A stretch of 64,000 nucleotides of DNA from Methanosarcina sp. UBA293 (GTDB lineage: Archaea > Halobacteriota > Methanosarcinia > Methanosarcinales > Methanosarcinaceae). This document shows positions 27,745-36,836 of the stretch, one piece after another (the first letter of the stretch is position 1; each line of letters starts with the position of its first letter). The position numbers and the translations under genes were made by a program. The DNA is taken from the NCBI GenBank assembly GCA_002499445.1, contig DALS01000050.1, forward strand, positions 42,049 through 106,048, written 5' to 3'. A model generated the notes under the pieces. The model saw only the letters and a program-made list of their open reading frames with translations, had not been told where the DNA came from and did no database searches.

Positions 27745-28698
27745 TCATGAGTCATTTAAATTATCTGGACCGCACGAATTTTCGGAAAGCTGCAGGAGTG
27801 CTTCCTCAGCCAGTCTTTTACCGCCCATCTGTACAAGCCTTTTTCCGAGTTCCCTGGCTTTTTCAATGCCTCCTACCATAGGGATAAACTCGTCTATTCT
27901 GACAGTTTCCTCTCCATCGAGGGAAAGGACTTCTGCCCGAACATGGATTTCTTTCCTGTCAGACGTAATTTCGGCATAAGAACCTACTGGAGTGGTACAA
28001 CCTCCTCCAAGCTCGGAAATCAGAATACGCTCAATTTCGGTGACAATCCGACTGTCTGTATGATCAAGTTTAGAAACTGCGGTTTCAGCTTCAGTGCCTG
28101 CTCTTGTAACAACTGCAACCGTACCCTGGTTCGGCGAAGGACAGAAGAAATCAGGAGAAAGAATCTCCCCTTCAAGTTCCCAGCCCAGGCGTTCAAGTCC
28201 TGCCTTAGCAAGCAGAATACCGTCATACTGTCCTTTTTTGAGTTTCTTAAGCCTTGTATTTACATTGCCTCTTAGACTCTGCGTAATAAGGTCGGGCCTG
28301 TAACGCTTGATCTGGGCAGTCCTTCTCAGGGAACTGGTGCCTATAATGGACTGTTCGGGCAACTCATCCAAAGTGGTCCCGTCATAAGTCAGCAGGATAT
28401 CGAACGGAGTATCCCGCTTCAGAACAGCAGCAGTTGGGAGTGTTGGCGGGCGAATTGTTGGCATATCTTTCATGGAATGGACAGCGATATCTATTTCTCC
28501 TGCGAGCATGACATCGTCCAGTTCCCTGACAAAAGCCCCAACACCGCCTGATATTGCATGCAGAGGTCGGTCAGTAAACCGGTCTCCACTGGTTTTTATT
28601 ATTTTAATGCTGGTTTCAACACCCTGTGCTTTCAAAAGGCGTGTAACATTCTCGGCCTGTGCAAGTGCAAGCTGGCTGCCTCGCGTTCCTATAATCAT
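27745..28698 (-). CDS. hemC: porphobilinogen deaminase (hydroxymethylbilane synthase)
   Basis: Polymerises four porphobilinogens to hydroxymethylbilane. 317 aa, with IGTRGSQLALAQAE at the N-terminus, HSMKDMP, IGTSSLRR, SLRGNVNTRL and the dipyrromethane-cofactor cysteine in LGGGCTTPVG near residue 240. It begins 33 bp after the hemL stop. Confidence 0.97.
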   Translation of the reverse strand: MIIGTRGSQLALAQAENVTRLLKAQGVETSIKIIKTSGDRFTDRPLHAISGGVGAFVRELDDVMLAGEIDIAVHSMKDMPTIRPPTLPTAAVLKRDTPFDILLTYDGTTLDELPEQSIIGTSSLRRTAQIKRYRPDLITQSLRGNVNTRLKKLKKGQYDGILLAKAGLERLGWELEGEILSPDFFCPSPNQGTVAVVTRAGTEAETAVSKLDHTDSRIVTEIERILISELGGGCTTPVGSYAEITSDRKEIHVRAEVLSLDGEETVRIDEFIPMVGGIEKARELGKRLVQMGGKRLAEEALLQLSENSCGPDNLNDS

Positions 28699-28731
28699 AT
28701 GGAATCCTCGTTTTCAAAGCTGCAAATCCGC

Positions 28732-30006
28732 TCAGAGATTTTCGGTATATGCATTAAGGGTTTTTTCGATATCTTCTTCGCTGTGGGCTGAAGAGACAAA
28801 ATTGGTCTCGAACTGAGAAGGTGGAAGGAAAATTCCACTTGCGAGCATCCTGTGGAAGAAAGCAAGGTAACCTTCCTTATCGCACTTCAGAGCCTCCTGG
28901 TAGTTGTGAGGTTCGGCTCCGAAGAAAATCTTGAACATTGAAGCAATTCCGCACACGCTGTAATCAAGTCCTTCATCCTCAATGATTTCAGAGAGCATAG
29001 CCCGTATGTAATCACCTTTCGAATTGACTTTTTCGTGGATCTTTTCCTGTTCCAGGTAATCAAGCACTGCAATGCCCGCTGCTATGGAACATGGGCTTCC
29101 ACTGAAAGTTCCTGCCTGGTAGACCGGACCGGATGGGGAGATCATTTCCATGATTTCCCTCCTCCCTCCAAAAACCCCTATGGGCAGCCCTCCACCCACG
29201 ATCTTTCCAAGGGTGGTCATATCAGGTACGACCCCGAAGTATTCCTGTGCCCCTCCCATTGCGAGCCTGAACCCGGTGATAACCTCATCGAATATAAGAA
29301 GCACATCGTTTTCCTGAGTAAGCTTCCTGAGTTCTTCAAGATAGCTAGGTTGGGGAGTTATCGGACCTATGTTCCCGAGCACGGGCTCTATTATTACAGC
29401 AGCCAGCTCGTCCCTGTTCTTCTCCACAAGCTCGGACATCGTTTCAATATCATTGTACGGAGCCTGCAAAGTATATTTTGTGTAATCTGCAGGAATTCCC
29501 AGAGAATCAGGTTCTCCAAGAGTTGTAGCTCCTGACCCGGCTTTTACCAGCACCGCATCATGAGCTCCATGAAAACCGCCTTCAATTTTGATAAATTTGT
29601 TTCTGCCCGTAAAGCCGCGAGCAAGGCGAAGAGCACTCATTGTAGCTTCAGTGCCTGTGGACACAAAACGCAGCATATCAATACTGGGATAATAACCTGC
29701 AATCTTATCTGCAAGGGTTACTTCAAGCTCAGTAGGGGTTCCGTAGAGCCAACCTTTATCAAGCTGGGCTTTAATTGCCTCTTTTATTACTGGATGATTG
29801 TGCCCAAGAATTGCAGGACCATAAGCCAGACAGTAATCGATGTACTCATTCCCGTCGAGGTCCTTTATTTTTGAGCCATCGGCGGATGCCGTATAGAAAG
29901 GATAGGGCTTAATTGCACGTACAGGGCTGCTTACCCCACCCGGAATAAGGGCCTTTGCCTTCTCATACATCTGTCTGGACTTCTCAAGTGTTACCTCAGA
30001 TACCAT
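28732..30006 (-). CDS. hemL: glutamate-1-semialdehyde 2,1-aminomutase
   Basis: A PLP enzyme that makes 5-aminolevulinate from glutamate semialdehyde (C5 pathway). 424 aa, with PGGVSSPVRA at the N-terminus, GTEATMSALRLAR, FDEVITGFR and the PLP lysine in TLGKIVGGGLPIG near residue 268. A ~400-bp gap separates it from hemB, so it may have its own promoter; hemC is likely cotranscribed. Confidence 0.97.
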   Translation of the reverse strand: MVSEVTLEKSRQMYEKAKALIPGGVSSPVRAIKPYPFYTASADGSKIKDLDGNEYIDYCLAYGPAILGHNHPVIKEAIKAQLDKGWLYGTPTELEVTLADKIAGYYPSIDMLRFVSTGTEATMSALRLARGFTGRNKFIKIEGGFHGAHDAVLVKAGSGATTLGEPDSLGIPADYTKYTLQAPYNDIETMSELVEKNRDELAAVIIEPVLGNIGPITPQPSYLEELRKLTQENDVLLIFDEVITGFRLAMGGAQEYFGVVPDMTTLGKIVGGGLPIGVFGGRREIMEMISPSGPVYQAGTFSGSPCSIAAGIAVLDYLEQEKIHEKVNSKGDYIRAMLSEIIEDEGLDYSVCGIASMFKIFFGAEPHNYQEALKCDKEGYLAFFHRMLASGIFLPPSQFETNFVSSAHSEEDIEKTLNAYTENL

Positions 30007-30402
30007 GAAAATCTCACCGAAATGGACTGAAAATCTTTAATAGTTATTCATAAATTTAAGTGAAATATTGTAAACTTAAGCGAAGTATTCGTAAACTAAG
30101 TGAAGTGCTGGGTTGAACTTAAATTGTATATTAAACTAAACTTATAATTATAAATATTATTGAAATTTAGATTTATGAATTTAGGAGTAAAACTTACTCC
30201 TTTATTGAACCCTTTTCTATCTTATTTTTTATCTTATAACAGAGTCTTCCCCTATTAAGCATTTATTGATAGGATTGATGAGCAAGTTTGTGAAATGGGC
30301 AATGGGCCTGAAAGACAGAAGAAAGGCTTGAAAGACAGGAAGGGTGAAAGAAGGATAACAGAATAAATATCCTGAAAATCAGGAGCGCCTGAGTAGAGGC
30401 GC
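30007..30402. other. intergenic region between hemB and hemL
   Basis: Contains short degenerate repeats ('gtaaacttaagcgaagtattcgtaaactaagtgaagt', split around 30071-30107) and AT-rich DNA. No gene seen; it presumably holds the hemL promoter. Confidence 0.4.
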
Positions 30403-31377
30403 TTACTTCAACATGCGGGCAGCATCCTTTGCGAAGTAGGTAATGATAATATCCGCCCCTGCCCTTTTTATAGAGATGAGAGATTCATACATTGCTTTCT
30501 TTTCATCAAGCCAGCCGTTAGCTGCGGCGGCTTTGAGCATGGCGTACTCCCCGCTAACATTGTATGCGGCTGTTGGCATCTGGTATTCCGTCTTGACCCG
30601 GTAGATAATATCAAGGTAAGGAAGGGCTGGCTTTACCATTATTATATCTGCGCCTTCGGCCACATCAAGGGTTACTTCCCTGAGAGCTTCATCACTGTTT
30701 GCAGGGTCCATCTGATAGGTGGAGCGGTCTCCGAAAGAATACCCAGACTCAGCGGCTTCCCTGAAAGGCCCGTAGAAAGAAGAGTGGTATTTTGCGGCAT
30801 AGGACATGATCGGAATATTCTCAAATCCGCTCAGGTCAAGTGCTTGCCTGATGGCTCCTACCATTCCATCCATCATTCCTGAAGGGGCTACCATGTCAGC
30901 GCCTGCTTTTGCATGACTCACTGCGATTTTTCCGAGAACCTCAAGAGTGGGATCATTCAGGATTTCTTTTGTTTCAAAATCAATGATTCCGCAGTGCCCA
31001 TGGCTTGTGTACTCACACATACAGATGTCCGTAATCACCACAAGTTCATCTCCGAGCTCGGCTTTGATTTTCCTAATAGCCTCCTGGATGACATCAGTTT
31101 CCCCACATGAGGAACTACCTTCCGCGTCCTTGAATGCAGGCACTCCGAAGATGATTACTGCAGGGATTCCGAGTTCTGCAATTTCTTTTGCCTCTTTTGC
31201 AACCTCTGAGAGAGGGAAGCTGTATACGCCGGGCATGGAAGAAATTTCAATAGCGGAGTCGATAGTCTCATTCACGAAAATAGGCTGAACCAGGTCATCT
31301 AAGGATAAGGTATTTTCACACACAAGGTTCTTGATTTTTCCTTTTCTCAATCGTCTCAACCTGATATCTGGAAACAT
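30403..31377 (-). CDS. hemB: 5-aminolevulinate dehydratase (porphobilinogen synthase)
   Basis: Condenses two aminolevulinates to porphobilinogen. 324 aa; the zinc-site cysteines appear in TDICMCEYTSHGHCGI (C-x-C-x7-C), the Schiff-base lysines in SYAAKYHSSFYGPFR and VKPALPYLD. It follows hemA by 88 bp. Confidence 0.97.
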   Translation of the reverse strand: MFPDIRLRRLRKGKIKNLVCENTLSLDDLVQPIFVNETIDSAIEISSMPGVYSFPLSEVAKEAKEIAELGIPAVIIFGVPAFKDAEGSSSCGETDVIQEAIRKIKAELGDELVVITDICMCEYTSHGHCGIIDFETKEILNDPTLEVLGKIAVSHAKAGADMVAPSGMMDGMVGAIRQALDLSGFENIPIMSYAAKYHSSFYGPFREAAESGYSFGDRSTYQMDPANSDEALREVTLDVAEGADIIMVKPALPYLDIIYRVKTEYQMPTAAYNVSGEYAMLKAAAANGWLDEKKAMYESLISIKRAGADIIITYFAKDAARMLK

Positions 31378-31464
31378 TTGATCACTTCTGTTACTGCGAA
31401 TTTTATTTAGCTTCTTACGAATTTCACTGCTTCTTACGAATCTTACTTATTTCTGATTATTTTC

Positions 31465-32787
31465 TTATAACTTGCCTTTTTCAGAGACACGGTTTAACTC
31501 ATTTCCACAAACGGGTTTCATTTGTTCCACCCTTGCCTTTTCTTTTTCGAGGCAGAAAACTCTTGAAACTACTTCAAGGAATTCTTCATTTCCAAGTTCT
31601 GCAGCCTGGCGGAGAACTTTGGTAGGCTCGGCAAGGATTTTGTTAACAATGGAATGGGTAAGGTCATCAAGCACTTCGGTTTCAATTTCCCCTATGGTAT
31701 GATAGGCGCAAAGTCTGTTGACTGCTTTTTCCCTTTCCCGTATCCTGACATCGTATACCTGCCTGTAAAGATCAGAAATAATTTTGTCGGCTTTCTGGCG
31801 CTTATAATGGATATTTAAAAGCCTGATTTCTTCCTGAATTATAGCTTCAGCTTTTCTAGCTTCCTCTTTCCTTATTTTGAGCGTCCTTTCGCTGATTACC
31901 CTGAGGTTGTCAATATTGCACAGTTCGACGCTCTCAAGTTCAGTAACTGATTCCTCAATATCCCTGGGATTCGCTATATCGATTAAAAGGAACTTACGGG
32001 TTTTATCCCGGTCTTTTATAGCCTTTTCAACCATTTCCCGGGTTAAAATATAATGGGGAGCGCCTGTGCCACTGATTACGACATCTGCGTCTTTAAGGTA
32101 AGTCTGGACATCATCAAGCCTGACTGCATGCCCTCCAAGTTCGTAAGCAATTTCTTCGGCTTTTTTAAAGGTACGGTTAGCAATGTATATTGCCTCGATA
32201 TCCTTTTCAGCCAGGGCTTTTGCGACAAGAACTCCGATTTCTCCTGCCCCTATCACGAGCACGGATTTCCCTGTGAGCCCTTCCAGAATATCCTCTGCGA
32301 GATCCACAGCTGCAGAGCCTATGGAAACCGAACCTTTATTGATTCTGGTCTCATTACGGATACGTTTTCCTACCTGAATAGCCTTTTCAAAGGCAGTGTC
32401 AAGGATTTTCCCGGTCGTTCCCGTTTTTTTGGAATAAGCATAGAGTTCTTTTATCTGCCCTAGAATCTGGTCTTCCCCAACAATCATGGATTCAAGCCCA
32501 CCTGCAAGCCTGAGCAGGTGTTCAAGGGACTCGTCATGCCCATAAAAATCAATAATATGGGTGGAAGCTCCCATTTCCTTTGCAAAAGAGAAAAGTAAAC
32601 TGCTGCTCTTGGGGGAAACAACGTAAATTTCAACACGGTTGCAGGTTTTTAAGACAACACACTCATAAACAAACTCACGATTATACAGATTATGGAGCAG
32701 ACCGTCCAGATCTCCATGCCAGGCAGACTCCATTTCTTCAACTTTTGCTTTTTTATGGGATATAACCATACTTGAGATTTCTGTCAC
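31465..32787 (-). CDS. hemA: glutamyl-tRNA reductase
   Basis: Reduces Glu-tRNA to glutamate-1-semialdehyde with NADPH. 440 aa; the catalytic Cys is in LKTCNRVEIY near residue 48. An NADPH-binding VLVIGAGEIGVLVAKAL and a C-terminal dimerisation helix are present. The start is GTG, 6 nt after a strong GGAGG. Confidence 0.97.
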   Translation of the reverse strand: MTEISSMVISHKKAKVEEMESAWHGDLDGLLHNLYNREFVYECVVLKTCNRVEIYVVSPKSSSLLFSFAKEMGASTHIIDFYGHDESLEHLLRLAGGLESMIVGEDQILGQIKELYAYSKKTGTTGKILDTAFEKAIQVGKRIRNETRINKGSVSIGSAAVDLAEDILEGLTGKSVLVIGAGEIGVLVAKALAEKDIEAIYIANRTFKKAEEIAYELGGHAVRLDDVQTYLKDADVVISGTGAPHYILTREMVEKAIKDRDKTRKFLLIDIANPRDIEESVTELESVELCNIDNLRVISERTLKIRKEEARKAEAIIQEEIRLLNIHYKRQKADKIISDLYRQVYDVRIREREKAVNRLCAYHTIGEIETEVLDDLTHSIVNKILAEPTKVLRQAAELGNEEFLEVVSRVFCLEKEKARVEQMKPVCGNELNRVSEKGKL

Positions 32788-33053
32788 AGAGAGCCTCCGG
32801 ATAGAATGAATATAAGAATAGAATGATAATATAAGGAGTTGTAAATTAAGCTTTGTCCATAACTCCTACCTTTTTTCACCAAACGATTTTTAATTACAGA
32901 ATATTTTGATTTAAAGTTTCCATTTACGAAGTTTCTTGATTCTGAAAGTATTTCAATTTAGGGAATTTCTTCAAGAGTTTTTTGATTCAGAGAGCCTCTT
33001 CCGTAATCTTAAAGATTTCAGTTTCCTGCCAGTTCCTTCACTTCCTTCCAGGC

Positions 33054-33728
33054 TTACTTGCCGGAATTTTCCAGGCATTCTGAAATTATTGCGTGTGCCC
33101 TTTCGGCTGCTTTTTCATAAGACTCAGAAAACCCATTCCAGACCTCCTCGCTTTCAAGGATTTTCCAGAGAATTGTCTTTCTTTTCCTCTGTTCTGCCAC
33201 ATGTTGCTTCAGGTAACTCCTTGTCTCATCCTGAAGCCGTATCATGTCAGAATATTCAGGAGTTATCAAGGTTTCGATTTGCCTGCGAGTATATTTTGAG
33301 ACTGCAGGACTGTGGCCTAGAGTAGAAATTCCGATAACGAGGTCTTCTCTTTTTATAACTGATGGAATTACAACACTACCTAAAGCGTCTACCTGATTAA
33401 TCAAAATATCGCTTTCCCTTGCAATGGCAGTTATCTTCTGGTTAAGCTCAAAATTACTTGTTGCGGGTATGACAATGAAGGCTCCTGAAATGAGCTCCCT
33501 GAGTTCGGAATCCGAGGCCTCAAGCAGGTCAATCCGAACAAGCTTTACCTGCCCTGAAGCCTCAAGCTCCTGCAGCTGCTGAGAGAATTCAAGACTAGCA
33601 ATAAGGGTATCTGCACAGCTTGAGAAAAGTTCGGCTTTGCGTTCACCAACTGAGCCCCCTCCAAAGATAACGATCTTCCTGCCAGATAAATCAAGCATAA
33701 GCGGGAGAAAATTATTTGTTTCAGCCAT
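33054..33728 (-). CDS. precorrin-2 dehydrogenase (Met8p/CysG-N family)
   Basis: NAD-dependent oxidation of precorrin-2 to sirohydrochlorin, the branch-point intermediate for siroheme, F430 and cobalamin. 224 aa, with PLMLDLSGRKIVIFGGGSVGERKAEL (Rossmann loop), PATSNFELNQKI, and the short middle-domain motif ISTLGHSPAVSK. There is no C-terminal methyltransferase, so it is not full CysG. Upstream lie a duplicated leader sequence and a hairpin. Confidence 0.92.
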   Translation of the reverse strand: MAETNNFLPLMLDLSGRKIVIFGGGSVGERKAELFSSCADTLIASLEFSQQLQELEASGQVKLVRIDLLEASDSELRELISGAFIVIPATSNFELNQKITAIARESDILINQVDALGSVVIPSVIKREDLVIGISTLGHSPAVSKYTRRQIETLITPEYSDMIRLQDETRSYLKQHVAEQRKRKTILWKILESEEVWNGFSESYEKAAERAHAIISECLENSGK

Positions 33729-33730
33729 AG

Positions 33731-33836
33731 CTAGGAACCTCGCAATAAAAGATATTAGGACCGGTTACACAAGCCTTTTGGAAAAAGGCTTGAGCGAAAA
33801 GCTAGGAACATCACAGTGAAAGATATTAAGGCCAGA
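33731..33836 (-). repeat. duplicated leader flanking a hairpin upstream of precorrin-2 dehydrogenase
   Basis: Two related ~35-bp stretches (33731-33763 and 33801-33836; shared 'agctaggaac.tc.ca.t.aaagatatta') flank a 10-bp-stem hairpin, 'caagcctttt' paired with 'aaaaaggcttg', at 33770-33792. All lie in the gap between ahbB and the dehydrogenase gene. This could be a processed or attenuating leader, or a small duplicating element. Confidence 0.6.
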
Positions 33837-33839
33837 CCC

Positions 33840-34298
33840 TTATAGCCTGACCCCGGTTTTTTTGAATTCACGTTCACTGAAAATGAGGGTATAATCCTTA
33901 ATTCCGGCAGCTTCCGAGAGCCTAACAGCTACCTCTTCACAGTCCTCTGGAGTATAAGAGTGAACCATGGTGAACAGATTATACGGCCAGTTAGGATAGC
34001 GCGGGCGCTCATAGCAGTGAGTAACTTCAGGGAACTCGGCCATTATTGCCCCTACTTTTTCTACCCTTTCACTAGGCACGTTCCAGACACACATAGCATT
34101 GGCTGTGATTCCTATTGTCCTGTGTCCTATCGAAGCTGCAAAACGCCGAATTTTTCCGACATTCTGAAGGCGTTTAAGCCTGTCAACTACCTCCTGTTCG
34201 CTGATTCCAAGTTCAGCAGCAAAATCCTTGAAAGGAGAATGAGTTATAGGAATTCCGTCCTGCACAAGCTTGAGCAGTTTAATATCCATATTATCCAT
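33840..34298 (-). CDS. ahbB: siroheme decarboxylase subunit AhbB
   Basis: A 152-aa Lrp/AsnC-like protein: winged HTH (residues ~5-55), then an AsnC-type domain with HCYERPRYPNWPYNLFTMVH, the His/Arg-rich segment typical of siroheme decarboxylases. With AhbA it removes two acetate carboxyls of siroheme. The adjacency to AhbA, AhbC and HemA/B/L/C argues for this role rather than transcription control. The start is 6 nt after GGTGA, which overlaps the ahbA stop. Confidence 0.92.
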   Translation of the reverse strand: MDNMDIKLLKLVQDGIPITHSPFKDFAAELGISEQEVVDRLKRLQNVGKIRRFAASIGHRTIGITANAMCVWNVPSERVEKVGAIMAEFPEVTHCYERPRYPNWPYNLFTMVHSYTPEDCEEVAVRLSEAAGIKDYTLIFSEREFKKTGVRL

Positions 34299-34304
34299 TT
34301 CTCT

Positions 34305-34853
34305 TCACCTGATGTCGAATTTCACCTGGATTTTAAACAGGCGCTTTGTAGGGAGATCCATCAAGGGACAACCTGTATTTTCCTGAATTTCCTCGATAAT
34401 TTCTTCAAGCCTGATTTTATTGGGAGCTGAGAGTGTAAACCAGAGGTTATATTTTGCAGCACTTCGGAGGTAATTGTGGGAGACTTCAGGGTATTCATTT
34501 ATAAAATTTGCAACTTCCTCAATGCGGGGCTCAGGCACCTTCATAGCTACGAGTGTACTTGCTCCACCCATTTTTTTGGTGCTGAGGATAGGGCCTATTC
34601 TCCTTATTGCCCCTATCCCGTAGAGATCGCGCAGCCTTTCAATGACTTCGGTTTCAGGCAGTCCGAGGATTTCCCCTAACCTTGCAAAAGGCTCAACTTC
34701 TAGGGGGATTTCCTGCTGGACATGGTTAAGGATTTTCTTGTCAATTTCATCAAGTTCGATTTCTGGACCTTCCCCATCATAAGGCTGCATTTCAAAGGAA
34801 AAATCGGCATCCTCTTCCTGGAACCGATTATCATAATTTTCAATTTCAATCAT
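34305..34853 (-). CDS. ahbA: siroheme decarboxylase subunit AhbA
   Basis: Paralogue and partner of AhbB: an acidic N-terminal tail of ~30 residues, then an HTH (ILNHVQQEIPLEVEPFARLGEILG) and an AsnC-like domain (SHNYLRSAAKYNLWFTLSAP). The longest ORF (to 35018) would overlap ahbC by 170 bp. The ATG at 34853, which overlaps the ahbC stop (ATGATTGA), gives 182 aa and is preferred; an ATG at 34868 is an alternative. Confidence 0.9.
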   Translation of the reverse strand: MIEIENYDNRFQEEDADFSFEMQPYDGEGPEIELDEIDKKILNHVQQEIPLEVEPFARLGEILGLPETEVIERLRDLYGIGAIRRIGPILSTKKMGGASTLVAMKVPEPRIEEVANFINEYPEVSHNYLRSAAKYNLWFTLSAPNKIRLEEIIEEIQENTGCPLMDLPTKRLFKIQVKFDIR

Positions 34854-35904
34854 CCTTATCACTACCATTTTTTCGGGGCTTGTAGATACAGTAAGGCTCT
34901 TCTTCAAGATAATCGCCTGTGGCAGCATAAGCTCTTGCTCTGCAGCCAGCACAGACTTTTTTATATTCGCAGATTCCACATTTGCCCTTAAGTCCTTCGG
35001 GATTCCTGAGTTTTGCAAAAACTTCGGAGTTTTCCCAGATTTCCCTGAAGGGTTTTTCCCTTAGATTTCCAGCAAGTACAGGCAGATAGCCGCAAGGATA
35101 AACCTTTCCCACACTTGATACAAAACAGAAACCTGTGCCTCCGAGGCAGCCTTTTGTCATTGCCTCATAGCCATGAGTCTTAACCGAGATCTCAATGCCT
35201 TCTTTCTTTGCCTGCTGGCGCATTATCCTGAAATAATGGGGGGCGCAGGTTGCTTTCAACTGGATATCCGATTTTCTCTGCATTTCATAAAACCAATGCA
35301 GAATGCGCTCATAGTCTGCTGGGGAAACCTCATCGGATTCTTCTCCCCTGCCTGTGGGCACAAGGAAAAAGACATGATACGCAACCGCTCCAAGCTCTTT
35401 TGCAAGCTCAAGAGTCTTAGGGATTTCCTCAAGGTTGTGTTTTGAAATCGTAGTATTAATCTGGAAAGGAAAATCTGTTTTTCTTAGGACTTCAATGCCT
35501 GCAAGCGTTCTTTCAAAAGCTCCTGGCATGCCCCTGAAATTGTCATGTGTTTCTGCAGTCGCCCCGTCAATGCTGATGCTAAGCCGCTGAACGCCTGCGT
35601 CTCTCAGTTTCTCGACAATTCCAAGCGTAAGAAGTGTACCGTTTGTTGCAAGCACAACTCGAAGTCCGGCATCAGTGCCGTAACGGGCAATTTCAAAAAC
35701 GTCATGCCTTATTAGAGGTTCGCCTCCGCTCAGGATGAGAATGGGTTTTCCAAGCTCTGCAACCTCATCAATGAAATGTTTTGCTTCATTAGTTGTAAGC
35801 TCGCCTGCCGGAACCGAGGAAGTGGAAGCTCCCCTGCAGTGCACGCAGTTCAGGTTACACCCCGCAGTCAGTTCCCATGCGATAAGTCTTGGTGCATTTT
35901 TCAT
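34846..35904 (-). CDS. ahbC: radical SAM enzyme AhbC (Fe-coproporphyrin III synthase)
   Basis: Converts 12,18-didecarboxysiroheme to Fe-coproporphyrin III in the siroheme-dependent heme pathway. The radical SAM motif is C-x3-C-x2-C in CNLNCVHC (near residue 19), SGGEP is present, and a SPASM-type C-terminal Cys set (CLGGTGFCFVSS, YPCGYLP, CGICEYKKVCAGC) follows. Its position at the head of ahbC-ahbA-ahbB favours AhbC over the related AhbD. An ATG at 35913 is possible, but no Shine-Dalgarno exists. A TATA-like TTAATATAA at 35924-35933 places the start of transcription near the ATG at 35904, suggesting a leaderless mRNA. Confidence 0.88.
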   Translation of the reverse strand: MKNAPRLIAWELTAGCNLNCVHCRGASTSSVPAGELTTNEAKHFIDEVAELGKPILILSGGEPLIRHDVFEIARYGTDAGLRVVLATNGTLLTLGIVEKLRDAGVQRLSISIDGATAETHDNFRGMPGAFERTLAGIEVLRKTDFPFQINTTISKHNLEEIPKTLELAKELGAVAYHVFFLVPTGRGEESDEVSPADYERILHWFYEMQRKSDIQLKATCAPHYFRIMRQQAKKEGIEISVKTHGYEAMTKGCLGGTGFCFVSSVGKVYPCGYLPVLAGNLREKPFREIWENSEVFAKLRNPEGLKGKCGICEYKKVCAGCRARAYAATGDYLEEEPYCIYKPRKNGSDKDD

Positions 35905-36082
35905 GGCAATCATAAATAAACAGTTTATATTAATGCATTCAAAGTTTAATGAGATTTACAAATTAATAATAATTAAAAAGTTAAAGTCACATCTTGAAGA
36001 TTGAATAGTAGCAAGATCAACTTTGTTGGAATTAATCAGATTGAAACTTAAAAGATTTGGGTTTGAAACCTGAGAGGTCATA

Positions 36083-36318
36083 TTAATAAGGTAATATTAA
36101 TAATCTGCCATGTTTGTATGATTCCCTGAATATAGATTTATTATGAGAATCCAAGATTTCTCTACAGATACGTCATGGGTTCCTACATCATGATTTTTTA
36201 ATTCGAAAAAATGATCTAATGCTGGACCACTGAGAAGGAATATCAATGCATAGTAACCCATAATTGCAGCTATAGGTATAATCAGCAAGAGGAAAAGTAT
36301 TTTTCTAAAATTTTTCAT
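36083..36318 (-). pseudogene. decayed small membrane/secreted protein gene (frameshift, truncated)
   Basis: From ATG 36318 one frame encodes a basic N-terminus, a TM segment (ILFLLLIIPIAAIMGYYALI) and FELKNHDVGTHDVSVE. After that, the frame runs into unrelated sequence. A shifted frame continues naturally as ILDSHNKSIFRESYK, ending at TAA 36083. The joined sequence looks like Methanosarcina proteins whose extracellular part begins 'L.NHG..EH.V.VEIFDSHN.SIF'. Only the N-terminal third remains. Confidence 0.6.
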
Positions 36319-36836
36319 TTGAAATCCATTCGTTATATTTTTACTGTAATATTGCACTTGAATATCTAAAAAATTTACCTTTGTATTTTAAAATTAACGT
36401 TGCCTATTATCCAACTGTATAAACAGGTTGAATTTTAAGGCATCTTATCTAATTAATACCCAACTTAACAACAGACCAGTAGGCAAGAAAACCAAAAAGA
36501 AAAAAAATCCAATAAGTGGAATTTAGATCAAGAGATCATCATGTACTACATTTTTAGCTACAACTTCACTATACAACTTCAGTATTTCAGTATAATACAT
36601 TCAGAGCAATGATTATTAAAATTGGAATTAAAATCCTTAATATCTGCTTTCTTTCCAGATTATCACCAAATAAAAAATGGCTGATTTTTAATCAGCCAAT
36701 ACTCAATTAAATCGTATACCAATGACTACCAATCTTCATGAGTCGACCAAGTTCTTGATCATGAAGACAGTTATGCAAATTGTTAATGAGTATAAATAAA
36801 GTGGGTTTTGGGATGAGCTCCTCTCGAAATTTGATG
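36319..36836. other. AT-rich intergenic region
   Basis: About 500 bp without a supportable gene, between two decayed membrane-protein genes; probably degenerate DNA. No repeat family recognised. Confidence 0.4.

Noticed and set aside
34854..35018. Longer AhbA start at 35018
   Set aside because: It would overlap the well-defined radical SAM ahbC by about 170 bp; the extra residues are out-of-frame ahbC sequence.
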